This document shows positions 1 to 8,306 of a stretch of 64,000 nt of DNA, in pieces. Numbering within the stretch: position 1 is the stretch's first letter; each line of letters begins with the position of its first letter. Location of the stretch: contig CAJUSW010000002.1 in NCBI GenBank assembly GCA_910589485.1, positions 310,001 through 374,000 on the forward strand, written 5' to 3'. The position numbers and the translations under genes are program-made. This DNA comes from an uncultured Duncaniella sp. Lineage in GTDB: Bacteria; Bacteroidota; Bacteroidia; Bacteroidales; Muribaculaceae. The notes below the pieces were generated by a model. The model searched no databases. It was not told the origin of the DNA and saw only the letters and a program-made list of their open reading frames with translations.

Positions 1-588
1 ACATGCCTTGACGCATCTCATGCAAACGTCGCAACTGAGCCGGCACGGCCCGTCGGCTTCCAACGGTAGTGTGGTGATGATCTCGCCGAGCAGTACCCAC
101 GATCCCGTGCCGGGGATGATGAGCTGATTGTTTACCCCTATGAATCCCAATCCGGCCTCCACGGCCCAGTAGCGTTCGCGCAAGGGGGCGGTGTCGACTG
201 TAACACGGCATTGAGCGCCCGTGAGCGAGGTGATTTCGCCGGCCACGGCCGACAGCCTGTCGCGTATCTCCTCGTGATAATCTCTCCCGAGGGCATAGCG
301 CGCCCATTTCAGCGGGCCGGAGCTCCCGGCCACGACGCCACCGTGATTGGCGGGTGTATAGTAATTGAAAGCTGCCACTATTATGGACTCGGCACCATCG
401 AGGAGCAGGCGTGGATCGTGACGCACCTCGGCGTAGCGCTCCATATACTCCATCTCTCCGTGCCGTCCGGTATTGATCCACGACTGATACAGGCTCTCGG
501 CCTCCTGATCCACCGGACGTGCCTTGGCGATGCCCGTGGCTACAGCCCCTGCCTCGAGCACAAGTTTCTTTACATCTGCTGATTTCAT
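1..588 (-). CDS. queG: Epoxyqueuosine reductase QueG (3' end outside window)
   Basis: Reading from the ATG at 588 gives 196 residues before the window edge. The N-terminal half matches the QueG/DUF1730 region (runs such as FNYYTP and YWAVEAGLGFIG). The last visible residues carry C186-x2-C189-x2-C192-x3-C196, the first [4Fe-4S] motif of the C-terminal ferredoxin domain. QueG is a cobalamin-dependent cytoplasmic enzyme that reduces epoxyqueuosine to queuosine in tRNA. The second cluster and C-terminal repeats lie beyond the window. It is the last visible gene of a minus-strand cluster, 40 bp after the deacetylase gene, and is probably cotranscribed with it. Confidence 0.9.
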   Translation of the reverse strand, partial: MKSADVKKLVLEAGAVATGIAKARPVDQEAESLYQSWINTGRHGEMEYMERYAEVRHDPRLLLDGAESIIVAAFNYYTPANHGGVVAGSSGPLKWARYALGRDYHEEIRDRLSAVAGEITSLTGAQCRVTVDTAPLRERYWAVEAGLGFIGVNNQLIIPGTGSWVLLGEIITTLPLEADGPCRLSCDVCMRCVKAC

Positions 589-628
589 CCCTGATTCAAT
601 CCTGATCCTCTCCCCACCTTATTACTGA

Positions 629-1252
629 CTACATCGGTAGCGCCTCAAACTCATATCCCTGCTCCTTGAGCCACTTGATGGCGCGCGGGAGGGCATATCG
701 CATATTGTTGTGGGCCTTGATGGAGTCGTGAAACACTATTATACTGCCGTTGCGGGTGTATCGCTTCACATTCTCCAGCACCTCCTCGCCGTTGATACGC
801 TTGGAGTAGTCGCGCGTCACGAGGTCATACATCACCACATTGTAGTGCTTCTTGATGAGCCTTGCCTGCCAGGGCCACATTATGCCGTGGGGCGGGCGGA
901 ACAGGGTGGAGTCGATGAGCGAGGCCGCCTCGGTGATGTCGCGGAAATAGGTCTGGCTCGGTTCCTTGAGCGCCTGGAGGTGGTGCATGGTGTGGTTGCC
1001 GTAGGAATGGCCCCGGCGGCGCACCTCTTCGAGCAGTTCGGGATGACGGCGCACATTGTCGCCCACCATGAAGAATGTGGCCTTTACCCCCTCTTTTTCG
1101 AGCACATCGAGCACCCAAGGGGTCTCCTCGGGCACAGGACCGTCATCAAAGGTGAGGAACACAACCTTACGGCCGCGTCTCTTGAGTCTCCACCAGGTCT
1201 CGGTGAAGAGCATTCGGTAAAACAATGGAGGCTGCTCAATCCACATGGTCAC
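629..1252 (-). CDS. Polysaccharide deacetylase family protein (NodB domain)
   Basis: A 207-residue protein that is almost entirely a NodB homology domain. Motif 1 is TFDDG (34-38, metal-binding Asp36/Asp37), motif 2 is H87-T-M-H-H91 and motif 3 is RPPHG. These are carbohydrate esterase 4 residues that bind a divalent metal and remove acetyl groups from N-acetylated sugars or peptidoglycan. No clear signal peptide is seen. The longest start is GTG at 1252, overlapping the hflX stop as GTGA, which suggests translational coupling; an ATG at 1246 is the alternative. The substrate cannot be told from sequence; the WecA-like gene two genes upstream makes a glycan precursor role possible. Confidence 0.85.
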   Translation of the reverse strand: MTMWIEQPPLFYRMLFTETWWRLKRRGRKVVFLTFDDGPVPEETPWVLDVLEKEGVKATFFMVGDNVRRHPELLEEVRRRGHSYGNHTMHHLQALKEPSQTYFRDITEAASLIDSTLFRPPHGIMWPWQARLIKKHYNVVMYDLVTRDYSKRINGEEVLENVKRYTRNGSIIVFHDSIKAHNNMRYALPRAIKWLKEQGYEFEALPM

Positions 1253-2469
1253 TCCTCGATTTCATCGTACTTCTGGAACAGGAAGTCGTTGTAGGGGAAT
1301 CGGGTGAGGTGGATCTCCTTGGCGCGCTCATAGAGCATCTGTTTCAGCTCATCGATATTGCGTCCGGTCTTGGCCGAGATGAACACGCAATCGTGAGGCA
1401 GACGTGTCATCCACATCTTCTTCAGCTCGTCGAGCGATATGTTCTCGCGGGTGCGCGGGGTGAGGTCGTTCTCATCCTTCTCCACGTGGGTGAAGGCGTC
1501 GATCTTGTTGAACACCATGATCATCGGTTTCTCGGCGCCGTCACACACCTCGCGGAGCGTCTTGTCCACCACTTCGATCTGCTCCTCGAAATGCGGGTGG
1601 GAGATGTCTACCACATGCACAAGCAGGTCGGCCTCGCGCACCTCGTCGAGTGTCGATTTGAACGAGTCGACCAGATGGGTGGGGAGTTTGCGTATGAAGC
1701 CTACGGTGTCGGTGAGCAGGAATGGGAGGTTGTCGATTATGACCTTGCGCACGGTGGTGTCGAGCGTGGCAAACAGTTTGTTCTCGGCAAACACGTCGCT
1801 CTTGCTCAGCACGTTCATCAGGGTTGACTTGCCGGCGTTGGTGTATCCCACCAGTGCCACGCGGGTGAGCTTGCCACGGTTTTTGCGCTGCACGGCTTTC
1901 TGCTTGTCGATGGAGCGCAACTCCTCCTTCAGCAGTGATATCTTGTTGAGGATGATACGGCGGTCGGTCTCGATCTGGGTCTCACCCGGGCCACGCATAC
2001 CTATACCACCGCGCTGACGCTCGAGGTGGGTCCACATGCGGGTGAGTCGGGGGAGCAGATACTGGTATTGGGCCAGCTCCACCTGGGTCTTGGCGTTGGC
2101 GGTGCGGGCGCGTTTGGCAAAGATGTCGAGGATAAGGCTCGTGCGGTCGAGGATCTTCACCTTGAGTTCGCGCTCGATGTTCACCACCTGCTTGGAGGTG
2201 AGGTCATCATCAAAGATGGCCATGCCTATATCGTTGTCCTCGATATAGGCGCGTATCTCCTCGAGCTTGCCTTTGCCCACGTATGTGCGGGGATTGGGGT
2301 ACTCGAGTTTCTGGAGAAACGTTTTGACGGTCACGGCCCCGGCTGTATCGGCCAGGAACGCGAGTTCGTCGAGGTATTCGCGGGCTTTCGCCTCGTTCTG
2401 TTGGTTGCTTATGAGTCCCACGAGCACTGCACGCTCGGTGATCTCTTCGCTTATAATCTGATCAATCAT
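1249..2469 (-). CDS. hflX: GTPase HflX
   Basis: A 406-residue protein with the HflX layout: N-terminal domain, glycine-rich linker GGIGMRGPGETQIETDRR, then a G domain with P-loop GYTNAGKST, DTVGF (G3) and FNKID (G4). HflX binds 50S subunits and splits stalled or hibernating ribosomes under stress. The start ATG overlaps the stop of the upstream WecA-like gene by 4 bp (ATGA), and its own stop overlaps the deacetylase start, so the three genes are tightly coupled. No key motif is missing. Confidence 0.96.
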   Translation of the reverse strand: MIDQIISEEITERAVLVGLISNQQNEAKAREYLDELAFLADTAGAVTVKTFLQKLEYPNPRTYVGKGKLEEIRAYIEDNDIGMAIFDDDLTSKQVVNIERELKVKILDRTSLILDIFAKRARTANAKTQVELAQYQYLLPRLTRMWTHLERQRGGIGMRGPGETQIETDRRIILNKISLLKEELRSIDKQKAVQRKNRGKLTRVALVGYTNAGKSTLMNVLSKSDVFAENKLFATLDTTVRKVIIDNLPFLLTDTVGFIRKLPTHLVDSFKSTLDEVREADLLVHVVDISHPHFEEQIEVVDKTLREVCDGAEKPMIMVFNKIDAFTHVEKDENDLTPRTRENISLDELKKMWMTRLPHDCVFISAKTGRNIDELKQMLYERAKEIHLTRFPYNDFLFQKYDEIEE

Positions 2470-3644
2470 GCTTTATTGCTTGTAGTGGCCTCCATATGGC
2501 CCGACTTCTTGCCGCCCGGCGCGTCAGTAGGCGTCTTGTCGGTCAGCGCCTTGTTGCGGTCGATGCGGGTGTTGAGCCACATGTTGAACGAAATCCATAT
2601 TATAACGTCCAGCACCACTATTATGTTGATGTTCATGAATGTACTCAGCCACAGGTTGAGGAGCGTGAATATCATGGATACTGATATGATGCTCACCATG
2701 GCCGTGCGGGGCTTGAGGCCTGCGGCGAGGAATTTATGATGTATATGGTTCTTGTCGGGGAGGAACGGGGAGTGATGCTGGCGTATGCGCACCATGTACA
2801 CCCTGAGTACATCGAAGCTCGGGATGATGAGGGGGGAGAAGGCGAGCACGGCCGGCTGGAAGTTGATGGCGGGATCGGCCGAGTGGGTGAACAGCTTGAT
2901 GCCGAGGATACTGAGTATCAGGCCGATTGTGAGCGAGCCGGTGTCGCCCATGAATATCTTGGAGTGTTTCTTGGCATCGCCAAACACGTTGTAGTAGAAG
3001 AAGGGGACCAGGACGCCGAGCGTGGCAAACGAGATGGCGGTGTAGGCATACTCGCCCATCACGAAGAATGACACGCCATAGATGATGGCGGCGATGGAGC
3101 TGAGGCCCGAGGCGAGTCCGTCGATACCGTCGATGAGGTTGATGGCGTTGATTATGAACACTATCACCACGGCTGTGAACGGAATGGCCAGCAATGACGG
3201 GAATTCGTTTATGCCGAAGGCTCCGGCAAGGGTGTGAAACCAGCATCCGGCGCTGATTATGAGGGCGGCGCATATGAGCTGAACCACAAATTTGGCTCGG
3301 TACTTGATGCCTATCAGGTCGTCGGCCAGGCCAACGAGATAGAGCATCTGCAGGCTGCAGAACGTGGCCACCATCATGAGAGCGTCCTCGAAGAAAGCGT
3401 ATCCGAAGTAGGGGGTGCCATACATGATGTTGCCTCCGATCACAAACACTATCGAGAGGAGCATCACGGGCATGAAGGCTATGCCACCAAGGCGCGGGAT
3501 GAGGCCTTTGTGGATTTTTCGTTCGTCCACCTCGTCAAAGAGGTTGCGGCGATAGGCGATGAGCAGAATCTGCGGAATGAGTACGCCGGCAAGAAGCACG
3601 CAGAGGGCGAAGACGATCAGTGTATTTATTATCCAGTATGTCAT
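2466..3644 (-). CDS. Undecaprenyl-phosphate sugar-1-phosphate transferase, WecA/MraY family
   Basis: A 392-residue, highly hydrophobic multi-pass membrane protein. It has the family signatures NLIDGIDGLASGLS, MGDTGSLTIGL and a KNHIHHKFLAAG loop (the HIHH motif typical of WecA/TagO). Members transfer GlcNAc-1-phosphate or a related sugar phosphate from UDP-sugar to undecaprenyl phosphate, the first step of O-antigen, capsule or teichoic-type glycans. The hydrophilic tail after the last membrane segment is about 40 residues. It is the first gene of the hflX cluster and has a good promoter directly upstream. MraY is unlikely because no mur/fts genes are nearby and the HIHH loop favours WecA. Confidence 0.88.
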   Translation of the reverse strand: MTYWIINTLIVFALCVLLAGVLIPQILLIAYRRNLFDEVDERKIHKGLIPRLGGIAFMPVMLLSIVFVIGGNIMYGTPYFGYAFFEDALMMVATFCSLQMLYLVGLADDLIGIKYRAKFVVQLICAALIISAGCWFHTLAGAFGINEFPSLLAIPFTAVVIVFIINAINLIDGIDGLASGLSSIAAIIYGVSFFVMGEYAYTAISFATLGVLVPFFYYNVFGDAKKHSKIFMGDTGSLTIGLILSILGIKLFTHSADPAINFQPAVLAFSPLIIPSFDVLRVYMVRIRQHHSPFLPDKNHIHHKFLAAGLKPRTAMVSIISVSMIFTLLNLWLSTFMNINIIVVLDVIIWISFNMWLNTRIDRNKALTDKTPTDAPGGKKSGHMEATTSNKA

Positions 3645-3697
3645 GACATATTATGCTTACAAAGTCAATTCGTCAGGCGGTTTATAACATTTTTTTG

Positions 3698-3729
3698 CAA
3701 AGATATGAATAATATCTATTAGCGCCAAA
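3698..3729 (-). promoter_or_regulatory. Housekeeping promoter of the wecA-like/hflX cluster
   Basis: On the minus strand TATCTTTG (3705-3698) fits the Bacteroidetes -7 box TAnnTTTG. TTTG (3729-3726) lies 20 bp upstream as the -33 box. The predicted start near 3694 gives a leader of about 50 nt. Confidence 0.7.
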
Positions 3730-3950
3730 TAATCAGAAATTTAAAATTAACAAATCGCCCCCTGACGGGAGTAGAAGTAAGAACCAGCAGACGCGAGCAG
3801 GTGACAACACTGCGCAATCCCCTATGAAACTCCTAAGCACTCACAGTACTTGGATTAGGTGGAGCTGTCGAATTGTAGCTTGATGATGTTTAATTATTGT
3901 GATTTATTAGCTATTTGTGGGTGTTTAGAGTAAAATTTTAACGATTTGCT

Positions 3951-3980
3951 ATTGCGGCTGTATATTTTTGCATAACTTTG
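3951..3980 (+). promoter_or_regulatory. Promoter of the orphan receptor gene
   Basis: TAACTTTG (3973-3980) is a -7 box with ATTG (3951-3954) 18 bp upstream. The predicted start near 3984 leaves about 42 nt before the ATG at 4026. Confidence 0.55.
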
Positions 3981-4025
3981 TGCCGAGGCATAAAAAATGC
4001 GTGTCCGGCGCACTATCGTGAAAGT

Positions 4026-6239
4026 ATGAAAGAACACAATAATCAGACACATACGGAGCGTTTGCTCCGAGTAATAATTCTTTGTACCATCTGTATTGCC
4101 AACTCTCTGCAATCCGTCGGCAATACTTTCCGATGCGCCGATGATTCAGTAAGAACAACATATCCTTTGACTTATAACGATATTCCCGCTGATACAGTGA
4201 ATCCTATACATTTGGATGAACTTATAATATCGGCTGATCTCAGGAAGAGAGAGGGAAACAAGGATATCATAACTTTTACTAAGGATATGCGGGAGGGCAC
4301 ACGCAACACCGGGGAGTTGTTAGGGAAAGTCCCAGGAGTGTTCTATAACCCATTGTCGACTGACATCATATATCGCGGGTCCAAGAATATTCTTGTTTTG
4401 GTGGATGGTGTTGAGAAAGGTGAGGATTATATAAAGCGTCTCCGCCAGGAAAGATTTGATAAAGTAGAAATCACCAACCTCCCGACCGGGATGTATGAGG
4501 GGTACGACGCTGTCATTGATTTGCGAACGAAACCGTTATACATGGGTTATGAAGGTGTTGTGCTGACGGAGGCCGTTATGTCACCGAATGGCAGGAATGG
4601 TAAGGGCAAATTTCTTCGCACCTCCCGTTCCGCCGGACAGTTCACCTACACCCGTGAAAGGCTAAACATTGATCTTAGCACGGGTTATACATTCGGACAA
4701 AATGGGTTAAGTGATTATTTCACGAAGGAATATCCAATGAATGATCTTGTTGAGACCACATTGGAGACTCCATATAAATATCCTAACAAGAATATCCGTG
4801 CAAGTCGTTTCTTTGCGGATGTCGCTTTGGATTACGACATAAACAAGAACCATTCGATCTCCGCAAAATTATCTGTGAAGCCATCTTCCAATCGCGAAAA
4901 CTATGAATATAGGATCAGCCGTACATTCACCAATACAGGTGTCAACAATATTTTGCACGAAGTTCAAAATATGCATGATGGCAATCGCACTGATATTCTT
5001 GCCGGATTATGGTACCGGGGTCGCTTACGAGGATGGAGCTTAAACGCCAATTCGACCTATAACAATATAGGATATGATAAATGCAGGCAGGTTATAAGAA
5101 GCTCGGGCTATGAACTTGCCGATGATCGAAAAGTGCTGTCAAGGTATATGGCGGGTGGTATCTCGGCAAGCCGTCATTCAAACAATAACAAATGGTTTTT
5201 CTCATTATCGGACAATTTTATATTCTCTAATTTCAGGGAAAACAGGTTGGGCTCGGGGGACCTGCTGTCAGAAAGTCGAGATTTTCGCAATACGTTCAAC
5301 ACCTCTGTCCAATATCAGGGGAACAAGAAATTTTCAGTGTCAGCTAATGCCGGTTTCTCTATTTTCAAGAATACCTATGATACGGAGTCTGATACCCATG
5401 TGACACCAAAATTGGGAGTCATGATGGTGTGGGCCCCATCCGATAAAGTATATTTACGGTTTAATTATTCGTTGTCAACGTCATATCCTCCGCTTTCAGC
5501 GCTTCAGGATTATGGCCAGTTCACTGACTCGTTGATGTATACGACAGGTAATCCCAATCTGAGGACGTCGTTGAATCACGAAATTTCTCTTTCTACGACA
5601 CTTTTCAACTCCTTTACTATCGAGGGGCAAATCAAGCGATCGTCAAACACTGTGTTCGGTTATTATTCCACAAATAAAGGTGAAATTCCATCAGGTGTGG
5701 ACACTTATTATACACAGAGTGGATTTGTCAACGGCGACAATTCCTTATGGCGCCTTAGTGTGACATATAGCAAGACGTTTGGCTCGAATTGGCAGATTTC
5801 ATTGACCGGTACCGCCAAAGGACATCGGGCCAAGTTTCAGTTCAGCAAATCTTCAAGGATCCTCCCTGAATATTCGTGGTACGTCCTGTATCAGATTATG
5901 CAAGGGAGTCTGCAGTTCTATCTGAGCGGAAATATGGAATCCTATAATTTTATGTCTCCTCAGACTGATATGTGGTGTACAGACGAAGGGAACGCCGTAG
6001 CCGTGTCCAAGACTTTCATGAATCAAAGGCTACAGCTTCTCGGCATGTGGTACATTCCTGCCTATTTTTCTAACGGGAGGATGCATGGAGGTGTAACATC
6101 CGGCTCCTACAATGTTCGGTACTGGGCTAACAACCAGTCGAGAAAGAGTAATATGTGCCAGATATCGATAGTGTATCGGTTTCACGGAGGCAATTCAGTG
6201 AAGAAATACAACCGTCAAAGTGAGGCGGTTGAGCTATAA
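4026..6239 (+). CDS. Orphan TonB-dependent-receptor-like outer membrane protein
   Basis: The ATG at 4026 is preferred over an in-frame start at 3978 because the latter overlaps the -7 box and because a basic/hydrophobic signal sequence (RLLRVIILCTICIANS) follows 4026. The mature protein starts with a TonB-box-like LDELIIS, then a plug-like domain (motif GKVPGV, VLVDG, TNLPTGMYEGYDAVIDL) and a long beta-barrel rich in aromatic and polar strands, resembling the OMP_b-brl_3 group. It is 737 residues, shorter than SusC proteins, with no carboxypeptidase-regulatory-like domain and no SusD partner. Its composition is noticeably more AT-rich than most of the window, suggesting horizontal gain. Ligand unknown. 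Confidence 0.75.
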   Translation: MKEHNNQTHTERLLRVIILCTICIANSLQSVGNTFRCADDSVRTTYPLTYNDIPADTVNPIHLDELIISADLRKREGNKDIITFTKDMREGTRNTGELLGKVPGVFYNPLSTDIIYRGSKNILVLVDGVEKGEDYIKRLRQERFDKVEITNLPTGMYEGYDAVIDLRTKPLYMGYEGVVLTEAVMSPNGRNGKGKFLRTSRSAGQFTYTRERLNIDLSTGYTFGQNGLSDYFTKEYPMNDLVETTLETPYKYPNKNIRASRFFADVALDYDINKNHSISAKLSVKPSSNRENYEYRISRTFTNTGVNNILHEVQNMHDGNRTDILAGLWYRGRLRGWSLNANSTYNNIGYDKCRQVIRSSGYELADDRKVLSRYMAGGISASRHSNNNKWFFSLSDNFIFSNFRENRLGSGDLLSESRDFRNTFNTSVQYQGNKKFSVSANAGFSIFKNTYDTESDTHVTPKLGVMMVWAPSDKVYLRFNYSLSTSYPPLSALQDYGQFTDSLMYTTGNPNLRTSLNHEISLSTTLFNSFTIEGQIKRSSNTVFGYYSTNKGEIPSGVDTYYTQSGFVNGDNSLWRLSVTYSKTFGSNWQISLTGTAKGHRAKFQFSKSSRILPEYSWYVLYQIMQGSLQFYLSGNMESYNFMSPQTDMWCTDEGNAVAVSKTFMNQRLQLLGMWYIPAYFSNGRMHGGVTSGSYNVRYWANNQSRKSNMCQISIVYRFHGGNSVKKYNRQSEAVEL

Positions 6240-6246
6240 ATTTAAA

Positions 6247-6271
6247 ATATTTTATTCTGGGGGTAAAATAT
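6247..6271. promoter_or_regulatory. AT-rich inverted repeat upstream of ferritin
   Basis: ATATTTTA (6247-6254) and TAAAATAT (6264-6271) form perfect 8-bp arms around a 9-base spacer, ending 27 bp before the ferritin -7 box. It could be an operator for a metal or peroxide regulator, or a weak terminator of the receptor gene. Neither is proven. Confidence 0.3.
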
Positions 6272-6298
6272 GCGTATCAGTTGTTGAAATAATTGTTG

Positions 6299-6306
6299 TA
6301 TATTTG
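6299..6306 (+). promoter_or_regulatory. -7 box of the ferritin promoter
   Basis: TATATTTG matches TAnnTTTG and lies 39 bp before the ferritin ATG. The upstream TTGTTG (6281-6286) is closer than the usual 19-20 bp, so the -33 element is weak, which would fit an activator-dependent promoter. Confidence 0.55.
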
Positions 6307-6345
6307 CATGCAAATACATTAACATAAAATCAAACACAACAAGTT

Positions 6346-6864
6346 ATGATGAATCCTAAAATCCAAGATGCTATCAACGAGCAGATCAATGCCGAGATGT
6401 ATAGCGCATATCTGTATCTGTCAATGGCCCAGTATTTTGAGGCCGAGGGCCTGGCCGGATTTGCCAATTGGTTCAAGATACAGTTTCAGGAGGAGCAGGC
6501 TCACGCCACTATCTTCATGAATTATATCAACCAGCGCGGAGGCCGTGTGCTTCTCAAGGCTATCGAGGCTGTGCCCACCGAGTGGGAGTCGCCTATGGCT
6601 GCTTTCGTGAACACTCTGGAGCATGAGAAGAAGGTGACCGCCCTGATCAACAATCTCTATACCATGGCTCTCGAGGAGCAGGATTACGCTACCCGCGACA
6701 GACTCACATGGTTTGTAAACGAGCAGGTCGAGGAGGAGGACAATTGCCGCACTCTCATCGACAAGCTCCGCATGATCGGCGACAATGGCATGGGCCTCTA
6801 TATGCTCAACACCGAGCTCGCCGCCCGCAACTACACCGCCCCCTCGGCCCTCTCAGCTGAGTGA
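6346..6864 (+). CDS. ftn: Ferritin
   Basis: A 172-residue non-haem ferritin, the normal length for bacterial FtnA. The four-helix bundle carries the ferroxidase ligands in INAEMYSAYLY (helix A Glu), QEEQAHA (ExxH, helix B) and NEQVEEEDN (helix D Glu). It oxidises Fe(II) and stores iron as a mineral inside a 24-subunit shell in the cytoplasm. Two ATGs (6346, 6349) are possible. In Bacteroides, ftnA is known to respond to oxidative stress and iron; here only an AT-rich palindrome upstream hints at control. It is monocistronic: own promoter before, strong terminator after. Confidence 0.97.
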   Translation: MMNPKIQDAINEQINAEMYSAYLYLSMAQYFEAEGLAGFANWFKIQFQEEQAHATIFMNYINQRGGRVLLKAIEAVPTEWESPMAAFVNTLEHEKKVTALINNLYTMALEEQDYATRDRLTWFVNEQVEEEDNCRTLIDKLRMIGDNGMGLYMLNTELAARNYTAPSALSAE

Positions 6865-6879
6865 TTCAGCTACGCTGAA

Positions 6880-6951
6880 GGTTATGGGGTTATGAGTTTA
6901 TAAGTTTATAGGTTTATAAGTTTATAGGTTTATGAGTTTATAGGTTTATGC
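6880..6951. repeat. Tandem octamer repeat, unit GTTTATAR
   Basis: Seven octamers of GTTTATAA/GTTTATAG type run in register from 6896 to 6951, preceded by two degenerate GGTTATGR copies from 6880. The same unit recurs in the hisH/hisC gap (28647-28678). No coding capacity is seen. Confidence 0.85.
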
Positions 6952-6987
6952 CCCGGAGGCCGGCGTGATTGGCCGGAAAATAAATAA

Positions 6988-7026
6988 CGGGCTGTGGCTT
7001 AATTATCAAGCCACAGCCCGAATTTT
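6988..7026 (+). terminator. Rho-independent terminator of ferritin
   Basis: A 13-bp perfect stem (CGGGCTGTGGCTT, 6988-7000, with 7008-7020) around a 7-base loop is followed by AATTTTTT. It lies between converging ferritin and thioredoxin genes. Confidence 0.85.
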
Positions 7027-7095
7027 TTATCACTATCCGAATTTTATCTTGTTACGTTCGGGAGATTTTTTAGGGGATAATGACTGCTTGGGGGA

Positions 7096-8271
7096 TTACA
7101 TGGACATTCTTACGGTGCGGGCTTTGTCCTCGAGGTCGCGGGCTTCATCGGGACGGCCTTGGGCGGTGAGGATGCGGGCCTGGAGTTTCATGTATTCCGA
7201 TTTGTAGTAGCCCATTGGTGCCTCGTCGGCGAGCTGTTGCATCCAGTCGTAGGCTTCGGCCAACAGGGGCTGGTCGGAGGTGGTGCACAGCTGGATAATG
7301 TGTCCCTGTACATAGCTGAGCTGATCCTCGTCGTTGAAGATACCGTAGCCGAGAGCGCGGTGCATCTCGTCGATCATGGCGCGGTAGTCACCGTCGATCC
7401 AGTGGCGCGAAGTAAGGAGTGTGGCTATGTAGCCGGGTTTCTTTTCCCAATTGCGGATACCGCGGAGATATTTCAGATAATCGTCATAGGCCTTCTCGTT
7501 GAAGTTGGGTGACTTGGTTTTGCTCCAGGTGTAACGGCCGAGGCCGACGCGGAAGGTGTAGTTGAGAAACAGGTCGACCGAATCGCGCGGGGCGATCTCA
7601 TAGAAGCGTTTGCGGTTGGCGAACACTTTCTGCACCACGGGCGACATGGGATCGCTGAAGTTGCGGTAGAATATTTCCCAGCAGTCGCGCGAATAGAACT
7701 GGGAGTCGGAGAAAGTGTTGAGAAACTCGGTGGCCACTTTTTCCTGGAGCTTGGATTGGCTCGACTGGCTGAGTTTGGCAATGTATTTCCTCACGAAAGC
7801 CTCGTCGCGCTCGCCGGAATCATAACGTTTCTGCAGAGCCGAAAGGGTCTCGGATCCGTCGCTGGCAATGCGCCCCTCGGCAAGCAGTTTGCCGGGCTTC
7901 TGATAGCCCACCACGGTGTGCACCTGCTCGCCGTTGCCGTTGATGAACAGGAGGGTGGGGTAGGCGGCGATGTTGTACTTCTTGGCCAGCTCGGGGCCTT
8001 CGCCCTTTTCCATATCCATCTTCACGCATATGAAATTGCGGTTGAAGAAATCGGCCACGGAGTCGACGGTGAACACGTGCTTGGCGAGCATCTTACAGGG
8101 CCCGCACCATGAGGTGTAGCAGTCGAGGAATATGAGTTTGTTGCTTTTTGACGCTTGCTTGAGCATCGAGCTCCAATTGCCCTCGCGGAATTTGATCCCG
8201 CCCTCCTCTCCGGCATAGGCCGGAGACAGGAGCAGACAGGCGAAAAGGATGATTGAAAATATCCGTTTCAT
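7096..8271 (-). CDS. Exported thioredoxin-domain protein with long C-terminal extension
   Basis: A 391-residue protein with a Sec signal peptide (MKRIFSIILFACLLLSPAYA) and a thioredoxin domain at about 30-140 with active site W55-C56-G57-P58-C59 and cis-Pro loop AAYPTL. About 250 helical residues follow (RYDSGERDEAFVRKYI onward), TPR-like in feel and not recognised further. It should act as a thiol-disulfide oxidoreductase in the periplasm or outer membrane. It is the last gene of the first FecR/SusCD operon, 35 bp after the PKD-like gene. The second locus ends with a protein of the same architecture (17551-18651), so the association with SusCD is not accidental. Confidence 0.88.
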   Translation of the reverse strand: MKRIFSIILFACLLLSPAYAGEEGGIKFREGNWSSMLKQASKSNKLIFLDCYTSWCGPCKMLAKHVFTVDSVADFFNRNFICVKMDMEKGEGPELAKKYNIAAYPTLLFINGNGEQVHTVVGYQKPGKLLAEGRIASDGSETLSALQKRYDSGERDEAFVRKYIAKLSQSSQSKLQEKVATEFLNTFSDSQFYSRDCWEIFYRNFSDPMSPVVQKVFANRKRFYEIAPRDSVDLFLNYTFRVGLGRYTWSKTKSPNFNEKAYDDYLKYLRGIRNWEKKPGYIATLLTSRHWIDGDYRAMIDEMHRALGYGIFNDEDQLSYVQGHIIQLCTTSDQPLLAEAYDWMQQLADEAPMGYYKSEYMKLQARILTAQGRPDEARDLEDKARTVRMSM

Positions 8272-8306
8272 TGAGAGTTACAGTAGGTAATTATAGGATA
8301 ATAGGG

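Larger units (their letters stand above)
3645..4025. other. AT-rich divergent intergenic region
   Basis: This 381-bp gap separates the minus-strand wecA-like cluster from the plus-strand receptor gene. It holds one promoter for each direction. The middle part (about 3760-3870) shows no gene, RNA or repeat that I recognise. Confidence 0.6.

Noticed and set aside
1225..1827. Long plus-strand ORF opposite hflX
   Set aside because: Antisense shadow of a conserved gene. Many similar long ORFs lie opposite the GC-rich genes and show no family features.
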